Positions 1-9,105 are shown, counted from the first letter of the stretch. The stretch: 64,000 bases of DNA from Verrucomicrobiota bacterium (GCA_023269675.1 JAHFSX010000011.1:1-64000); one strand, 5' to 3'. The notes: a model not told the origin generated them from the sequence alone. Numbers and translations: made by a program.

Positions 1-2017
1 CGCGGGGCGCGCTTTTGCCGGCGGGCTTTTGCGGCTCGGCGGCGGCCGGCTCAGCGGCCGCCTGCTCGGGCGGGGCCGCCGTGCGGGCCGGCTCCGCGCC
101 CGGCTGCGGCGTGCTCAGGGCCAGCTCGCCCCGCATGCGGAACGCCAGCCCCTGCTTGTCCTCGGCCAGGACCGCCTCGATGACCCCCTCGGCCAGCATC
201 CCGCGCAGCAGCTCCTCGGCCAGCGGGTCCTCCAGGAACCGCTCCACCGTGCGCCGCAGCGGGCGCGCGCCCAGCGCGGGATCAAAGCCCTTGTTCACCA
301 AGAAATCCGTGGCCGCCGCGTCCAGCTCCAGCCGGATCGCCTTGGCCTCCAGCCGCTGCCGCACCTTGGCCAGCTCGAGGTCGAGGATCTTGACCACGTC
401 CGCCTTGTCCAGCTTCTTGAAGACGATCACGTCGTCGAAGCGGTTGAGCAGCTCCGGCTTGAACACCAGCTTCGCGGCGCTGATCATGCGGTCGCGCAGG
501 CGCACGTAGTCCTCGCCCGCGGTCTCGCGCCCGAAGCCCAGCCCCTGCCCCGACTTCTCGTAATCGAAGCCGAGGTTGGAGGTCAGGATCACCACCGTGT
601 TGCGGAAATCGACGGAGCGCCCCAGGCTGTCGGTCAGCCGGCCCTCCTCCAGAATCTGCAGCAGCATGTGCATCACGTCCGGATGCGCCTTCTCGACCTC
701 GTCGAAAAGCACCACGCTGTAAGGCCGCCGCCGCACGCGCTCCGTGAGCTGCCCGCCCTCCTCGTGCCCGATGTAGCCGGGGGGCGAGCCGATCAGGCGC
801 GACACCGTGAACTTCTCCATGTACTCCGACATGTCGATCTGGATCAGCGCCTTGTCGTCGCCGAACATCTTCTCCGCGAGGGCCTTAGCCAGCAGCGTCT
901 TGCCCACGCCCGTGGGCCCCAGGAAGATGAACGAGCCGATGGGCCGCTTCGGGTCCTTGAGGTCCGCGCGCGAGCGCCGCAGCGCGCGGGCGACCGCCTG
1001 GATCGCCGGGACCTGTCCGACCACCGCCTGCTGCAGCTCCTGCTCGATGTTGAGCATCCGCGCCAGCTCGGTCTGGCTCATGCGCTTGATCGGCACGCCG
1101 GTGATGTGCGCCACGGTCTCGGTCACGTCGTCGACCGTCACGGTCAGCGCCTTCTCGGCGTGCTCGGCCTTCCAGGTGGTGACGATGGCGTCGAGCTCCA
1201 GCTTGGCCTTGCGCTCCTCGTCGCGCAGCGCGGCCGCCTCTTCGAAATGCTGGTCGCGGATCGCGACATCCTTCTTCTGCCCGAGCGCGCGGATGCGCTG
1301 CTCGTGCTCGCGCACGTCGGGCGGCCGCACCGTCACGCGCATGCGCACGCGGGCCCCCGACTCGTCGATGGCGTCGATGGCCTTGTCCGGCAGCTGCCGG
1401 CCCGGCTGGTAGCGCGCCGTCAGCTTCGCGGCCGCCTCCAGCGCCGCCGCGTCGTACATCACGTTGTGGTGCGCCTCGTAGCGCGGCGCGATGCCCTTGA
1501 GGATCGCCACCGTCTCCTCGACCGTGGGCTCCTCCACGCGCACGGTCTGGAAGCGCCGCTCCAGCGCCGAGTCCTTCTCGATGTGCAGGCGGTATTCGTT
1601 CAGGGTCGTCGCGCCGATGCACTGCAGCTCGCCGCGCGCCAGGGCGGGCTTGATGATGTTCGCCGCGTCCATGGCGCCCTCGGCCCCGCCCGCGCCCACG
1701 ATCGTGTGCAGCTCGTCCAGAAAGAGCACGATGTTCTTCTCGCGGCGGATCTCGTCCATCACCGCCTTGATGCGCTCCTCGAACTGGCCGCGGTACTTGG
1801 TGCCCGCCACCAGCAGCGCCATGTCCAGCGCGACCACGCGCTTGTCGCGCATGCGCTCCGGCACGTCGCCCGAGACGATCGCCTGCGCCAGCCCTTCGAC
1901 CACGGCGGTCTTGCCCACGCCCGCCTCGCCCAGCAAGGCCGCGTTGTTCTTCGAGCGGCGGCAGAGGATCTGGATCACGCGCTCCAGCTCGTTCTTGCGG
2001 CCGACCACCGGATCGAG
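1..2017 (-). CDS. clpC: ClpC ATPase core (D1-D2), partial, downstream of an in-frame stop
   Basis: AAA+ unfoldase that feeds substrates, including arginine-phosphorylated ones, to ClpP in the cytoplasm. The minus-strand frame stays open from just after the TAG at 2018-2020 to the window edge. It reads [10 protein letters not shown], a D1 Walker A (GEAGVGKT, about 1905-1930), a D1 Walker B (LFLDELHT), a middle domain with a UvrB-like [10 protein letters not shown] stretch, a D2 Walker A (GPTGVGKT, about 900-925), and a D2 Walker B ([12 protein letters not shown]). An Ala/Pro/Glu-rich tail runs off the left edge. In intact ClpC this segment is continuous with the N-domain, so it is the same gene broken by a nonsense codon. 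A GTG at 2006-2008, preceded at about 11 nt by AAGAAGG, could restart translation (inference). The C-terminus lies outside the window. Confidence 0.9.
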
Positions 2018-2668
2018 CTAGCCCTTCTTGGCGAGCTCCGTCAGGTCCCGTCCGAAGGCGTTCAGCGCCGGCGTCTTGGGGCGCTCTTTGCCGCCGCCCT
2101 TCTTGGCCGCGCCGCCCATGGGCGACTGCGCCGACGGGGACGGCATCTCCGCGGCGCCGCCCTTCTCCTCGGACTCCTCCCCGCCCTCCTCCTCGCCCTC
2201 GAAGCCTTCGACGGCATCCTCGTCCGCGCCTTCGAGACAGCGGCGGATGCCCTCGACCACCTCGTCCAGCCGCACATTCAGCGACTGCAGGACCTGCGCG
2301 GCCACCCCCTCGCCCTCGCGCAGCAGCGCCAGCAGCAGGTGTTCGGTCCCGGCCAGCTGCTGCTGCATGGCGTGCGCCTCCGAAACCGCCAGCTGCAGCA
2401 CCTTCTTGGTGCGCGGCGTGTAGGGCAGCTCGCCTTTGGTCTTGGTCTCGCCGCCGAAGCCGACCATGCGCTCGACCGCGATCCGCACGTCGTCGAGCGC
2501 CACGCCCATCTCCTCGAGCACCTCGACCGCCACGCCCTCGCCCAGCGCCACCAGGCCCAGCAGCAGATGCTCCGTGCCGATGTACGGGTGGTTGAAGCGG
2601 TCCGCCTCGCGGGCCGCCAGCTGGATCGCGCGTTGCGCGCGCGCCGTGAAATTACCGAATCCGTTCAT
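2018..2668 (-). CDS. clpC: ClpC N-terminal domain, ending at a premature TAG
   Basis: The 216 codons hold the two Clp_N repeats (about residues 5-65 and 80-145, including GTEHLLLGL and GTEHLLLAL) that bind adaptors and phospho-arginine in ClpC. An acidic, low-complexity linker (about 165-200) follows, and then the start of D1 ([14 protein letters not shown]). The family continues G-E-L-D-P; here the Glu codon GAG reads TAG and the frame resumes with LDPVVG. The defect is therefore a single-base nonsense change (or a sequencing error), not a frameshift. As read, it would make a free N-domain. It is third in a minus-strand run after mcsA and mcsB, 179 bp downstream of mcsB across a palindromic repeat. 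Confidence 0.88.
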   Translation of the reverse strand: MNGFGNFTARAQRAIQLAAREADRFNHPYIGTEHLLLGLVALGEGVAVEVLEEMGVALDDVRIAVERMVGFGGETKTKGELPYTPRTKKVLQLAVSEAHAMQQQLAGTEHLLLALLREGEGVAAQVLQSLNVRLDEVVEGIRRCLEGADEDAVEGFEGEEEGGEESEEKGGAAEMPSPSAQSPMGGAAKKGGGKERPKTPALNAFGRDLTELAKKG

Positions 2669-2737
2669 AAAAACCCGCCTCTCGCTTCCTCGTCAGTTTC
2701 AGTCTAACCCGGCCCAGCCGGAACCAACGAACCGTTC

Positions 2738-2832
2738 ACCGCCAAGACACCACGGACACCAAGAACACCAAGAGTCTAAAAAAGAAACTCCCAGAACTTG
2801 GTGTCCCTTGGTGTTCTCCGAGTCTTGGTGGT
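2738..2832. repeat. Long imperfect inverted repeat built on CACCAAGA
   Basis: The left arm carries CCAAGACACC, GGACACCAAGAACACC and AAGAGTC; the right arm carries the complementary CTTGGTGTCC, CTTGGTGTTC and GTCTTGGTGG around an A-rich loop. It lies between mcsB and clpC and would fold strongly in the transcript. A related element occurs at 13456-13534, so this is a dispersed family. It could act as an attenuator or processing site between the two genes. Confidence 0.75.
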
Positions 2833-2847
2833 TTCCAACAACTCATC

Positions 2848-3906
2848 TCAGCACTTCAGCCGCACGCTCGCCATCTTCCGCCGCAAGAACTCCGAGCGCC
2901 GCTCGTCGCGCTCGTCGGACGTCAGCGCGGTGCCCATGCCCTTCTGCAAATGCCCCGGCTGCATCAGCAGGATCAGCTTGTCCACATCCGCCACCTTCAG
3001 CCGCGTGAACAGCCGCAGCGAGGCCCCCAGCCGCATGGCCGAGAGGAACTCCAGCGCCTCGACCGTCGCCAGCAGCCGCGCGTTCTGCAGCACGCTCAGC
3101 GAGCGCGCCAGGCAGTCCAGCAGCACCATCGGCGACTCCTGGATCAGCCGCGCCCGCGCGTTGTACTCCTGCTGCACGACTTCGGCGCAGATGCGCGTCA
3201 CCCGCCGCACGATCGCCGCCTCGTCCGACCCCAGCGAGTCCATGTTCGAGATCTGGTAGATCTGGCCGGCCGCCTCCGAGCCCTCGCCGCCGATGCCGCG
3301 CACCAGCAGCCGCATCCGCTCCAGGCCCCGCACCACGGACTCGATCTCGCCGACCAGCCGCAGCCCCAGCAGGTGGAGCATCCCGCTCGCCCGCAGGCCC
3401 GTGCCCACGTTGCTCGGGCACGCGGTCAGATACCCCAGCTTGGGCGTCCACGCGTAGTCGAGGTGGCGCTCCAGCCGCGTGTCGAGCGCGTCCGCGGCCT
3501 GCCACGCCCCCAGCATGTCGAGCCCCGCCGAAAACCCCTGGATCCGCAGGTGGTCCTCTTCGTTGATCATCACGCAGATCGAACTGTCCGGCGCGTAAGC
3601 CACGCCGCCCCCCGCCGCCCGCTCCAGCAGGTCCTTGCTGATCAGGTGCGACTCGAAAAGCACGTCGCGGTCCTGCTCCTCAAACGCCGCCACGGACTCC
3701 ACGCGGAAACCGGGCGCCTCGGCATGCAGCGCCTCGCGCACCTTGCCGAACACCCGCTCGCGGTCATGCTCGGTCGCCCAGTCGGGGAACCGCTCGTCCG
3801 CCAAATTGCGCGCCAGACGCACCCGGCAGCGCATGGCGATGTCGTCCGCCGGGATGCCGGCCCGGGTCTTTTTGGAATGGACGCCTGGATCGAGGCTCAG
3901 CATCAT
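2848..3906 (-). CDS. mcsB: Protein-arginine kinase McsB
   Basis: Phosphagen-kinase-fold enzyme that phosphorylates arginines on damaged proteins and so marks them for ClpC-ClpP. The 352 residues match the usual McsB length. Visible hallmarks are CRVRLARN (27-34), NEEDHLR (115-121), the catalytic-loop Cys163 in TACPSNVGTGLR, and a C-terminal RDERRS (333-338) that resembles the RDxxRA phospho-arginine allosteric motif of known McsB. Its ATG at 3904-3906 overlaps the mcsA stop as ATGA, so the pair is translationally coupled. mcsA-mcsB-clpC is the classic ctsR-operon order of Firmicutes, but no ctsR is visible here. Confidence 0.95.
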   Translation of the reverse strand: MMLSLDPGVHSKKTRAGIPADDIAMRCRVRLARNLADERFPDWATEHDRERVFGKVREALHAEAPGFRVESVAAFEEQDRDVLFESHLISKDLLERAAGGGVAYAPDSSICVMINEEDHLRIQGFSAGLDMLGAWQAADALDTRLERHLDYAWTPKLGYLTACPSNVGTGLRASGMLHLLGLRLVGEIESVVRGLERMRLLVRGIGGEGSEAAGQIYQISNMDSLGSDEAAIVRRVTRICAEVVQQEYNARARLIQESPMVLLDCLARSLSVLQNARLLATVEALEFLSAMRLGASLRLFTRLKVADVDKLILLMQPGHLQKGMGTALTSDERDERRSEFLRRKMASVRLKC

Positions 3907-4448
3907 ACCGCTTCCCCCTGCCGGCCTTCTTGCTCGGCCAGTTTCTTGAGCTGATCGCGCAGCGCGATCGCCTCCTCGTAGCGCTGGCCCTGCACCGCGT
4001 CGTTCAGCGCGTTCTCGAGCTGCTGCCGCTGCCACGCCGCCTTGGCCTTCTCCGGGGTCTTGCCCACATGCTGCGTCGCCCGGTGCAGCTCGAAGACCGC
4101 CGTATCCAGCTCTTTGGCGAAGGCCGCGTAGCAGGCCGGGCACCCCAGCCGCGACCGCTTGCGGTACTCGTCCCGCAAAATCCCGCACACCGGGCACGAG
4201 GGCTCCGAAAGACTGATGGCGCGCCCCACAATCTCAAACGCGGCATCGAGGATCATGCCCATCAGCGGGGCGGGAGGCATCCCGTCCGAGCCGCTCTGGG
4301 GCACGGGCGCCTGCGTCCCGGCGGCCGCGTCGCGACGGGCCGCTTTCCGGGCACACGCCTGGCACACATACAATTCCTGAGCGTCGGCCTCGACCCCTTT
4401 GCGGATCGCGGTCTCGGCCTCGGCTTTATGACACATTTCGCATTTCAT
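3903..4448 (-). CDS. mcsA: McsA, zinc-finger activator of McsB
   Basis: Small zinc-binding partner that activates McsB and links it to ClpC. The 181 residues contain four CxxC pairs (C3/C6, C29/C32, C85/C88, C103/C106) and a C-terminal UvrB/UvrC coiled-coil motif (about 146-175, with RYEEAIALRDQLKK), the standard McsA architecture. The segment between the second and third CxxC (about 40-80) is Ala/Pro/Gly-rich. The ATG at 4448 puts MKCEMC at the N-terminus; longer in-frame starts would read through the promoter. It is the first gene of the unit, with a sigma70-like promoter just upstream. Confidence 0.93.
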   Translation of the reverse strand: MKCEMCHKAEAETAIRKGVEADAQELYVCQACARKAARRDAAAGTQAPVPQSGSDGMPPAPLMGMILDAAFEIVGRAISLSEPSCPVCGILRDEYRKRSRLGCPACYAAFAKELDTAVFELHRATQHVGKTPEKAKAAWQRQQLENALNDAVQGQRYEEAIALRDQLKKLAEQEGRQGEAV

Positions 4449-4473
4449 CTTTTTTTCCAAAGGGTGAACAGAT

Positions 4474-4502
4474 ACTGTACCAAAAATCCGGCCCGGCCGC
4501 AA
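4474..4502 (-). promoter_or_regulatory. Sigma70-like promoter of mcsA
   Basis: Read on the minus strand: TTGCGG (4497-4502), a 17-bp spacer, TACAGT (4474-4479). The mcsA ATG is 25 bp downstream of the -10. No direct-repeat CtsR-type operator is recognisable beside it. Confidence 0.55.
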
Positions 4503-4542
4503 ACAGTCGCATGGCCCAGACTGAAATTGGGCGCATCCCCGG

Positions 4543-4683
4543 TTCATTGACCGTTCGACTAGCTGCGGTTGTGGGGCGTCCGAGACGTCCGCCCCTACCG
4601 GTGCGGCAGCAGTCGCGCGGGACGTCCCGGACCGCGCACGGGCGGGGTGCTGAGGCACCCCTGCCCCCGTTGAGGTCAATGAA
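4543..4683. repeat. 141-bp palindromic element with 10-bp terminal inverted repeats
   Basis: TTCATTGACC (4543-4552) is matched exactly by its complement GGTCAATGAA (4674-4683). Inside are further small palindromes, including GGGGTGC-TGAG-GCACCCC and GGGACGTCCC. It fills most of the 353-bp gap between the divergent mcsA and alpha-galactosidase genes and looks like a non-autonomous MITE-like element. Its inner GGTAGGGGCGGACG (minus strand) resembles the repeat at 41105-41183. Confidence 0.6.
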
Positions 4684-4734
4684 ACAGAGATGCGCCCCTG
4701 AGATTCCGGGCGGCCAAAAAAATGACCGGCCCCC

Positions 4735-4763
4735 TTGTGGAAACCGCGGATACGCGCTAAAGT
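4735..4763 (+). promoter_or_regulatory. Sigma70-like promoter of the alpha-galactosidase-like gene
   Basis: TTGTGG (4735-4740), a 17-bp spacer, TAAAGT (4758-4763), 38 bp upstream of the ATG at 4802. A Shine-Dalgarno AAAGGGGG stands between. Confidence 0.5.
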
Positions 4764-4801
4764 GTTCACCTTCTTATTCTTACCACAAAGGGGGCGAGCC
4801 G

Positions 4802-7800
4802 ATGAACCTGTCTCGGGGCGTAGCGTGCGGATGTTTTCTTTTTGCGGCGGGGTTCGCCGCGGCGGCGGACCTGTCGGTCCGGAACGGCCTCCTCCTCGCG
4901 CGTTACGACGCGCCGGCGCATCGTCTGGTCTTGTCCGCGGGCGCGTCAGGCCAGGCGTTCGCCACAGCCGACACGTTCGCGCCGGAGGGGACGCCCGTCC
5001 GCGCGGTCAAGGTGTCCGACCGGATCTTCGGCCAGGGCGACGCGCTGGAGGCAACGCGGACGGACGGACGGCGCGACCAGGTCATACTTTTCCCGGAAGC
5101 CCCTTTCGTCTTCTTCCGCAGCATCCTGAAGAACGGCGCGGCCCCGCAGGTCACGAACCGGATCACGTACGCGGCGCTGAAGCTGGACCTGGGGCTGCCG
5201 GCCGACGCGCTGAACACGCTGGGCACCGGCGGGCTGCTCAAGCCGGACAAGAACCCCGGCAGCTACATGTGGACCGCCGTGGCCGACCCCGCGACGCGCC
5301 GCGGCGTGGTCGCGGGCTGGGTCACGACCGACCGCGGCAGCGGCATCGTGCGCCTGGAGACGGCGGGCGGCGCGGTGAGCCTGCTGCCGCACGTGGACTA
5401 CGGCCGCCTGTTGCTCGAGCCCGGCCAGAGCGAGACGCTGGAGACCTTCGCGGTCGGCCTGTTCGACGACGCCCGGCTGGGACTCGAGGCCTACGCCGAC
5501 GCCCTCGCCAAGGTGTACGACATCCGCCTTCCGCCCATGCCCACGGTCCACTGCACCTGGTACGTGGACGGCGCCTCGCGGGAGAATGTGCTGACCGGCC
5601 GCACCGCCTACGCGGCCGCGACGCTCAAGCCGTTCGGCCTCGGCGTGGTGCAGATCGACGACGGCTGGCAGCTCGGCAACTCCAAGAACGGCCCCAAGAA
5701 GGTCTTCATCGGCCACAACCCGCAAGGCCCCTACCCCTCCGGCATGAAGGCCACGGCGGACACCGTCCGCAAGGCCGGCCTGACCGCCGGCATCTGGCTG
5801 ATCCCCTTCGCGGGCTCGAGCGACGACCCGTGGTTCGCCGACAAGACGGAGTGGTTCGCCAAGAAGCCCGACGGCAAGCCCTACGACACCCGCTGGGGCG
5901 GCACCTGCTTCGACCTGACCCGCAAAGACACGCAGGCGTACCTGAGAGACGTGATCCGCACCCTCACGCACGACTGGGGCTACGCCTACCTCAAGATGGA
6001 CGGCCTCTACACCGGCGCGTCGGTGAACCTGAACTACGTGTGCGACACCTTCCGCGAGGACGAGATCGGGCAGGCCGTGCTCTCGGACCCCAAGGTCACG
6101 CAGATCGAGATGATGCGCAACAGCCTCAAGCTCGTGCGCGCGACCGCCGGCAAGGACGTGTTCCTGCTGGGCTGCTGCATCCCGCAGAACATGCGCAGCG
6201 CGGGCGCGGCCTTCGGCCTGGTGGACGCCATGCGCATCGGCCCCGACAACGGCGCGAACTGGGCCAGCATGCTGCGCGGGCCGGAGTTCGGCGCCTGGCA
6301 GTACTTCCTGAACCGGCGCGTCTGGTACAACGACCCCGACCCGCTGTACGTGCGCGCCTCCCTGCCGCTGGAACACGCCCAAACGATCGTCTCGTGGGTG
6401 ACGCTGAGCGGGCAGATGAACAGCAGCAGCGAGGAATACGCCAAGCTGCCGGCCGACCGCCTCGACCTGCTGAAGCGCACCATGCCCTCGCACCGCGCCG
6501 TGGCGCGGCCCGTGGACCTCTTCGAGAACCGCATCCCCGGCATCTGGCTCGTCACCGACGCCGCCACGTCTGACCACCCCCGCCGCGACGGGATCGGCCT
6601 CTTCAACTGGGAAAGCAAAGAGAAGAGCTTCGACGAGGCCCTCGCCAAGATCGGCGTGCCCGGCGACGGCGAGTTTATCGCCTTCGACTTCTGGGGCAAC
6701 ACCCTGACCCCGCCCTTCCAGGGCCGCCTCACGCGGACCCTGCGCCCGCAGTCGTGCGCGGTCCTCTCCGTGCGCCCGGTCGCGGACCACCCGCAGCTCA
6801 TCTCCACCTCGCGCCACATCACGCAGGGCATGGTCGACGTGAAGCAAGAGCGCTGGGACGCCGCCGCGCGCACGCTCTCCGGGGTGAGCGAAACGGTCGC
6901 CGGCGATCCCTACGAGTTGCGCATCCTCACCTACACGGGTGCGGCCACGCCCGTCGGCGCGGTTGTGTCCGCGTCCGTCACCGGCCCGAACGGCTACGAG
7001 CTGACCATCGCCCCCGGCGAAGGTGTCGTGGCCCGTCCCGACGACGCCTACTCCAACGCCAACACGCCGGACGCGCCCATGACGAGGCTCTTCGAGCCGA
7101 AGACCGAAGAGGGGCTCGTGCGCGTCGCCTTCACCAGCGGCAGCGGCGGCCCCTTCGCCTGGAAGGTGACCTTCTCCGACAAGCCCGCGCCCGCCCTCGT
7201 CCCCGCTGCCGCGGCGCTCAAGGCCGAGATGCCGGACGTCTACGGGCCGGTCGTGGTGAGCTGGAGCGGCAACACCCGCGCGTGCGAGCTCCGGCGCGAC
7301 GGCGCGGTCATCGCCTCTGCCGCGGCGGGCGGCGTCTGGCGCGACGCGCGCGTCCAGTCCGAAAAGAGCTACCGCTACGAGGTGACGCCCCGCACCCTCG
7401 CCGGCGTGCGCGGCGAAGCGCAATCCGTCACGTTCAAAGTGCCCGCCATCCCCCAGCTCGGCGCGGTGCCGCCCAAGCCGGAGGTGAAGCTCGACACGCT
7501 GAACCCCGTGAGGCAGGCGGTGGGCTACGGCTCGCTTAAGAAGGGGTCCGCGCTCAACGGCCCGCTGCGCCTCGGCAAAGAGACCTTCGCCTCGGGCATC
7601 TGCATCCACGCCGACGGGTATGCGGTCTACACGCGCGACCCGTCCTGGAAGCGTTTCGTGGCAGTCGCGGGCATCGACGAGAGCCAGCGCCCGCAAGAGC
7701 AGTCCAGCGTCATCTTCAGCGTGGCGGTCGAGGCCGCCGACGGCCGCCGCGTGCTGGCGACCTCGCCGGTGCTGCGCTTCGGCCAGCGCGAGCGCTGGCA

Positions 7801-7915
7801 CTTCGACCTGGCATTGCCCGCGGACGCCGAGCGCGTGGTGCTGCTCACCGAATCGGCCGGCGACGGCAACAAGAGCGACCACGGCGACTGGTGCGACGCG
7901 GGCTTCATCAAATAA
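4802..7915 (+). CDS. Exported GH36-like alpha-galactosidase with C-terminal NPCBM domain
   Basis: Predicted retaining alpha-glycosidase of clan GH-D, acting outside the cytoplasm on alpha-galactosyl or similar residues. The 1037 residues start with a Sec signal peptide (MNLSRGVACGCFLFAAGFAAA). A beta-sandwich region follows (about 25-240), then a TIM barrel with QIDDGWQ (284-290), nucleophile motif YLKMD (Asp400), and acid/base motif RIGPD (Asp482). The last ~140 residues match an NPCBM carbohydrate-binding domain, ending SAGDGNKSDHGDWCDAGF. The ATG at 4802 follows AAAGGGGG at good spacing; upstream in-frame codons belong to the repeat. It stands alone on the plus strand. Galactose specificity is inferred from the family; other GH36-like activities are possible. 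Confidence 0.85.
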   Translation: MNLSRGVACGCFLFAAGFAAAADLSVRNGLLLARYDAPAHRLVLSAGASGQAFATADTFAPEGTPVRAVKVSDRIFGQGDALEATRTDGRRDQVILFPEAPFVFFRSILKNGAAPQVTNRITYAALKLDLGLPADALNTLGTGGLLKPDKNPGSYMWTAVADPATRRGVVAGWVTTDRGSGIVRLETAGGAVSLLPHVDYGRLLLEPGQSETLETFAVGLFDDARLGLEAYADALAKVYDIRLPPMPTVHCTWYVDGASRENVLTGRTAYAAATLKPFGLGVVQIDDGWQLGNSKNGPKKVFIGHNPQGPYPSGMKATADTVRKAGLTAGIWLIPFAGSSDDPWFADKTEWFAKKPDGKPYDTRWGGTCFDLTRKDTQAYLRDVIRTLTHDWGYAYLKMDGLYTGASVNLNYVCDTFREDEIGQAVLSDPKVTQIEMMRNSLKLVRATAGKDVFLLGCCIPQNMRSAGAAFGLVDAMRIGPDNGANWASMLRGPEFGAWQYFLNRRVWYNDPDPLYVRASLPLEHAQTIVSWVTLSGQMNSSSEEYAKLPADRLDLLKRTMPSHRAVARPVDLFENRIPGIWLVTDAATSDHPRRDGIGLFNWESKEKSFDEALAKIGVPGDGEFIAFDFWGNTLTPPFQGRLTRTLRPQSCAVLSVRPVADHPQLISTSRHITQGMVDVKQERWDAAARTLSGVSETVAGDPYELRILTYTGAATPVGAVVSASVTGPNGYELTIAPGEGVVARPDDAYSNANTPDAPMTRLFEPKTEEGLVRVAFTSGSGGPFAWKVTFSDKPAPALVPAAAALKAEMPDVYGPVVVSWSGNTRACELRRDGAVIASAAAGGVWRDARVQSEKSYRYEVTPRTLAGVRGEAQSVTFKVPAIPQLGAVPPKPEVKLDTLNPVRQAVGYGSLKKGSALNGPLRLGKETFASGICIHADGYAVYTRDPSWKRFVAVAGIDESQRPQEQSSVIFSVAVEAADGRRVLATSPVLRFGQRERWHFDLALPADAERVVLLTESAGDGNKSDHGDWCDAGFIK

Positions 7916-7930
7916 GCCTTGCATGGTAAC

Positions 7931-7993
7931 GGCGGCGCGGGAGCACTCGCCCTACCGCAAAAAAAATCAGGATGGGCGAGCGCTCCGCGCCGC
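7931..7993. terminator. GC-rich hairpin between convergent genes, probable bidirectional terminator
   Basis: Arms 7931-7952 (GGCGGCGCGGGAGC then ACTCGCCC) and 7974-7993 pair with one bulge and one mismatch around an A-rich loop containing A8. The position between two convergent genes (ends 7915 and 8024) fits a two-way terminator. The sequence could also be one copy of a dispersed palindrome family. Confidence 0.5.
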
Positions 7994-8023
7994 GGGGCAG
8001 AGCACGCCGGCCCCTCCGCAACG

Positions 8024-9076
8024 CTACCGACCAGAGGACAAGACACCGCGGAATCCGATGTAGTCGTAGCGGGTGGCCGGAAAGTAACCGGAGCGCGCGG
8101 CAACCCGGCAGAAGAGCACGTAGTTGTACCAGCTGCCGCCGCGTAACACATGCGACGTGCCCGACTCCGCACCCACAGGGTCGGTTCCGGGCGACGAACC
8201 GTAATACGGATACAGATACCAGTCCCAGCACCACTCGCTCACGTTGCCCGCCATGCCGTAAAGACCGTACCCGTTGGGAGCGAACGAAGCCGCCGGGCTC
8301 GTGTAGGGCAGGCTGCCCGCGCCGTAAATCGGATGGTAGCCACGCGTCGGACTTGTATCGTAAGTGTAGGTTGCGGAGCTGAAATAGTTCGCGCGGGCAT
8401 GCTGGATCGTGGAGGTGTCGCCCCACGGGAAACGCCGGTTGGCCGCGCCGCCCCGGGCCGCCTTCTCCCACTCGGCCTCGGTCGGCAGCCGGTAGCCTCG
8501 CGCGCGGAAGTCACACGCCGGCACGACCTCTCCGGCGCGATACACCTCGCCGCTCACCGTGTAACAGGCCGCGAGCCCTTCCCGTTCGCCGCGCGCGTTG
8601 CACCACTTGACCGCGTCATACCAGTTCACCGTCTGCACCGGGTGGTTCGCCGCCATGCCCCCGCCCGCGGGCAAGTCGCCGTACCCGTTGGTCGCCGCCC
8701 AGGTGCGCACCGCGTCCCACTGCGCTTTCGTCACCTCGCACGTGTCCATGTAGAACGCGCTGACGTTGACCGCGTGCTGGGGCAGCTCCTCCGAATTAGC
8801 CTCGTGCCCGACGTTCGTCGTGGCCCCCATCATGAAGCTCCCGGACGGGATCAGCGTCATCCCCGCGGGCAACGTGCCCAACCCGGCCGCCTCCAGCCGC
8901 TGCGCCATCTCCGCCAGACGCACTTCATTGGTCTGCAGCCGCTGGTAGATCTCCTCCAGCGTGTGCATGGTCGGTCCGGGAGATCCGCCCGGGGTCAGCG
9001 ACCCTCCCTGCACGCCGCACGCCACCAGCACGCATCCCGCCGCCGCAACCCACACGCTTCTCGTTTCAGCCTTCAT
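8024..9076 (-). CDS. SUMF1/FGE-type (formylglycine-generating-like) exported protein
   Basis: The 350 residues begin with a signal or lipoprotein-like leader (hydrophobic, ending near VLVACG), a short coiled-coil-prone helix (about 37-62), and then a SUMF1 fold: IPSGSFMMGATT, FYMDTCEVTKAQWDAV, RLPTEAEWEKAARGG, GNVSEWCWD, LRGGSW and GFRG. In true formylglycine-generating enzymes two active-site cysteines sit just before the AARS-like segment; here only one Cys is present (FCRVAARS) and it is not in either position. I therefore doubt FGE activity and favour a structural or ligand-binding SUMF1 protein. Start chosen for the AAAGGAAAGG ribosome site. It lies 29 bp downstream of the repeat-protein gene, likely one transcript. 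Confidence 0.85.
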   Translation of the reverse strand: MKAETRSVWVAAAGCVLVACGVQGGSLTPGGSPGPTMHTLEEIYQRLQTNEVRLAEMAQRLEAAGLGTLPAGMTLIPSGSFMMGATTNVGHEANSEELPQHAVNVSAFYMDTCEVTKAQWDAVRTWAATNGYGDLPAGGGMAANHPVQTVNWYDAVKWCNARGEREGLAACYTVSGEVYRAGEVVPACDFRARGYRLPTEAEWEKAARGGAANRRFPWGDTSTIQHARANYFSSATYTYDTSPTRGYHPIYGAGSLPYTSPAASFAPNGYGLYGMAGNVSEWCWDWYLYPYYGSSPGTDPVGAESGTSHVLRGGSWYNYVLFCRVAARSGYFPATRYDYIGFRGVLSSGR

Positions 9077-9105
9077 TCCGACCTTTCCTTTCGCCACGTT
9101 CACAC

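Noticed and set aside
2018..2020. TAG recoded as an amino acid in clpC
   Set aside because: TAG ends several intact genes here (regulator 1 at 32371-32373, GH39 at 33544-33546, the 2463-aa gene at 52025-52027), and no recoding signal is seen.
29..2707. 892-codon open frame on the plus strand across clpC
   Set aside because: Shadow of the minus-strand clpC reading in a GC-rich genome; its protein is Arg/His/Leu-rich without domains.
4946..7924. 992-codon minus-strand frame over the alpha-galactosidase gene
   Set aside because: Antisense shadow; the plus strand has a signal peptide, catalytic motifs and ribosome site.
8024..9076. Functional formylglycine-generating enzyme for sulfatases
   Set aside because: The two active-site cysteines are not in place and no sulfatase gene is in the window.
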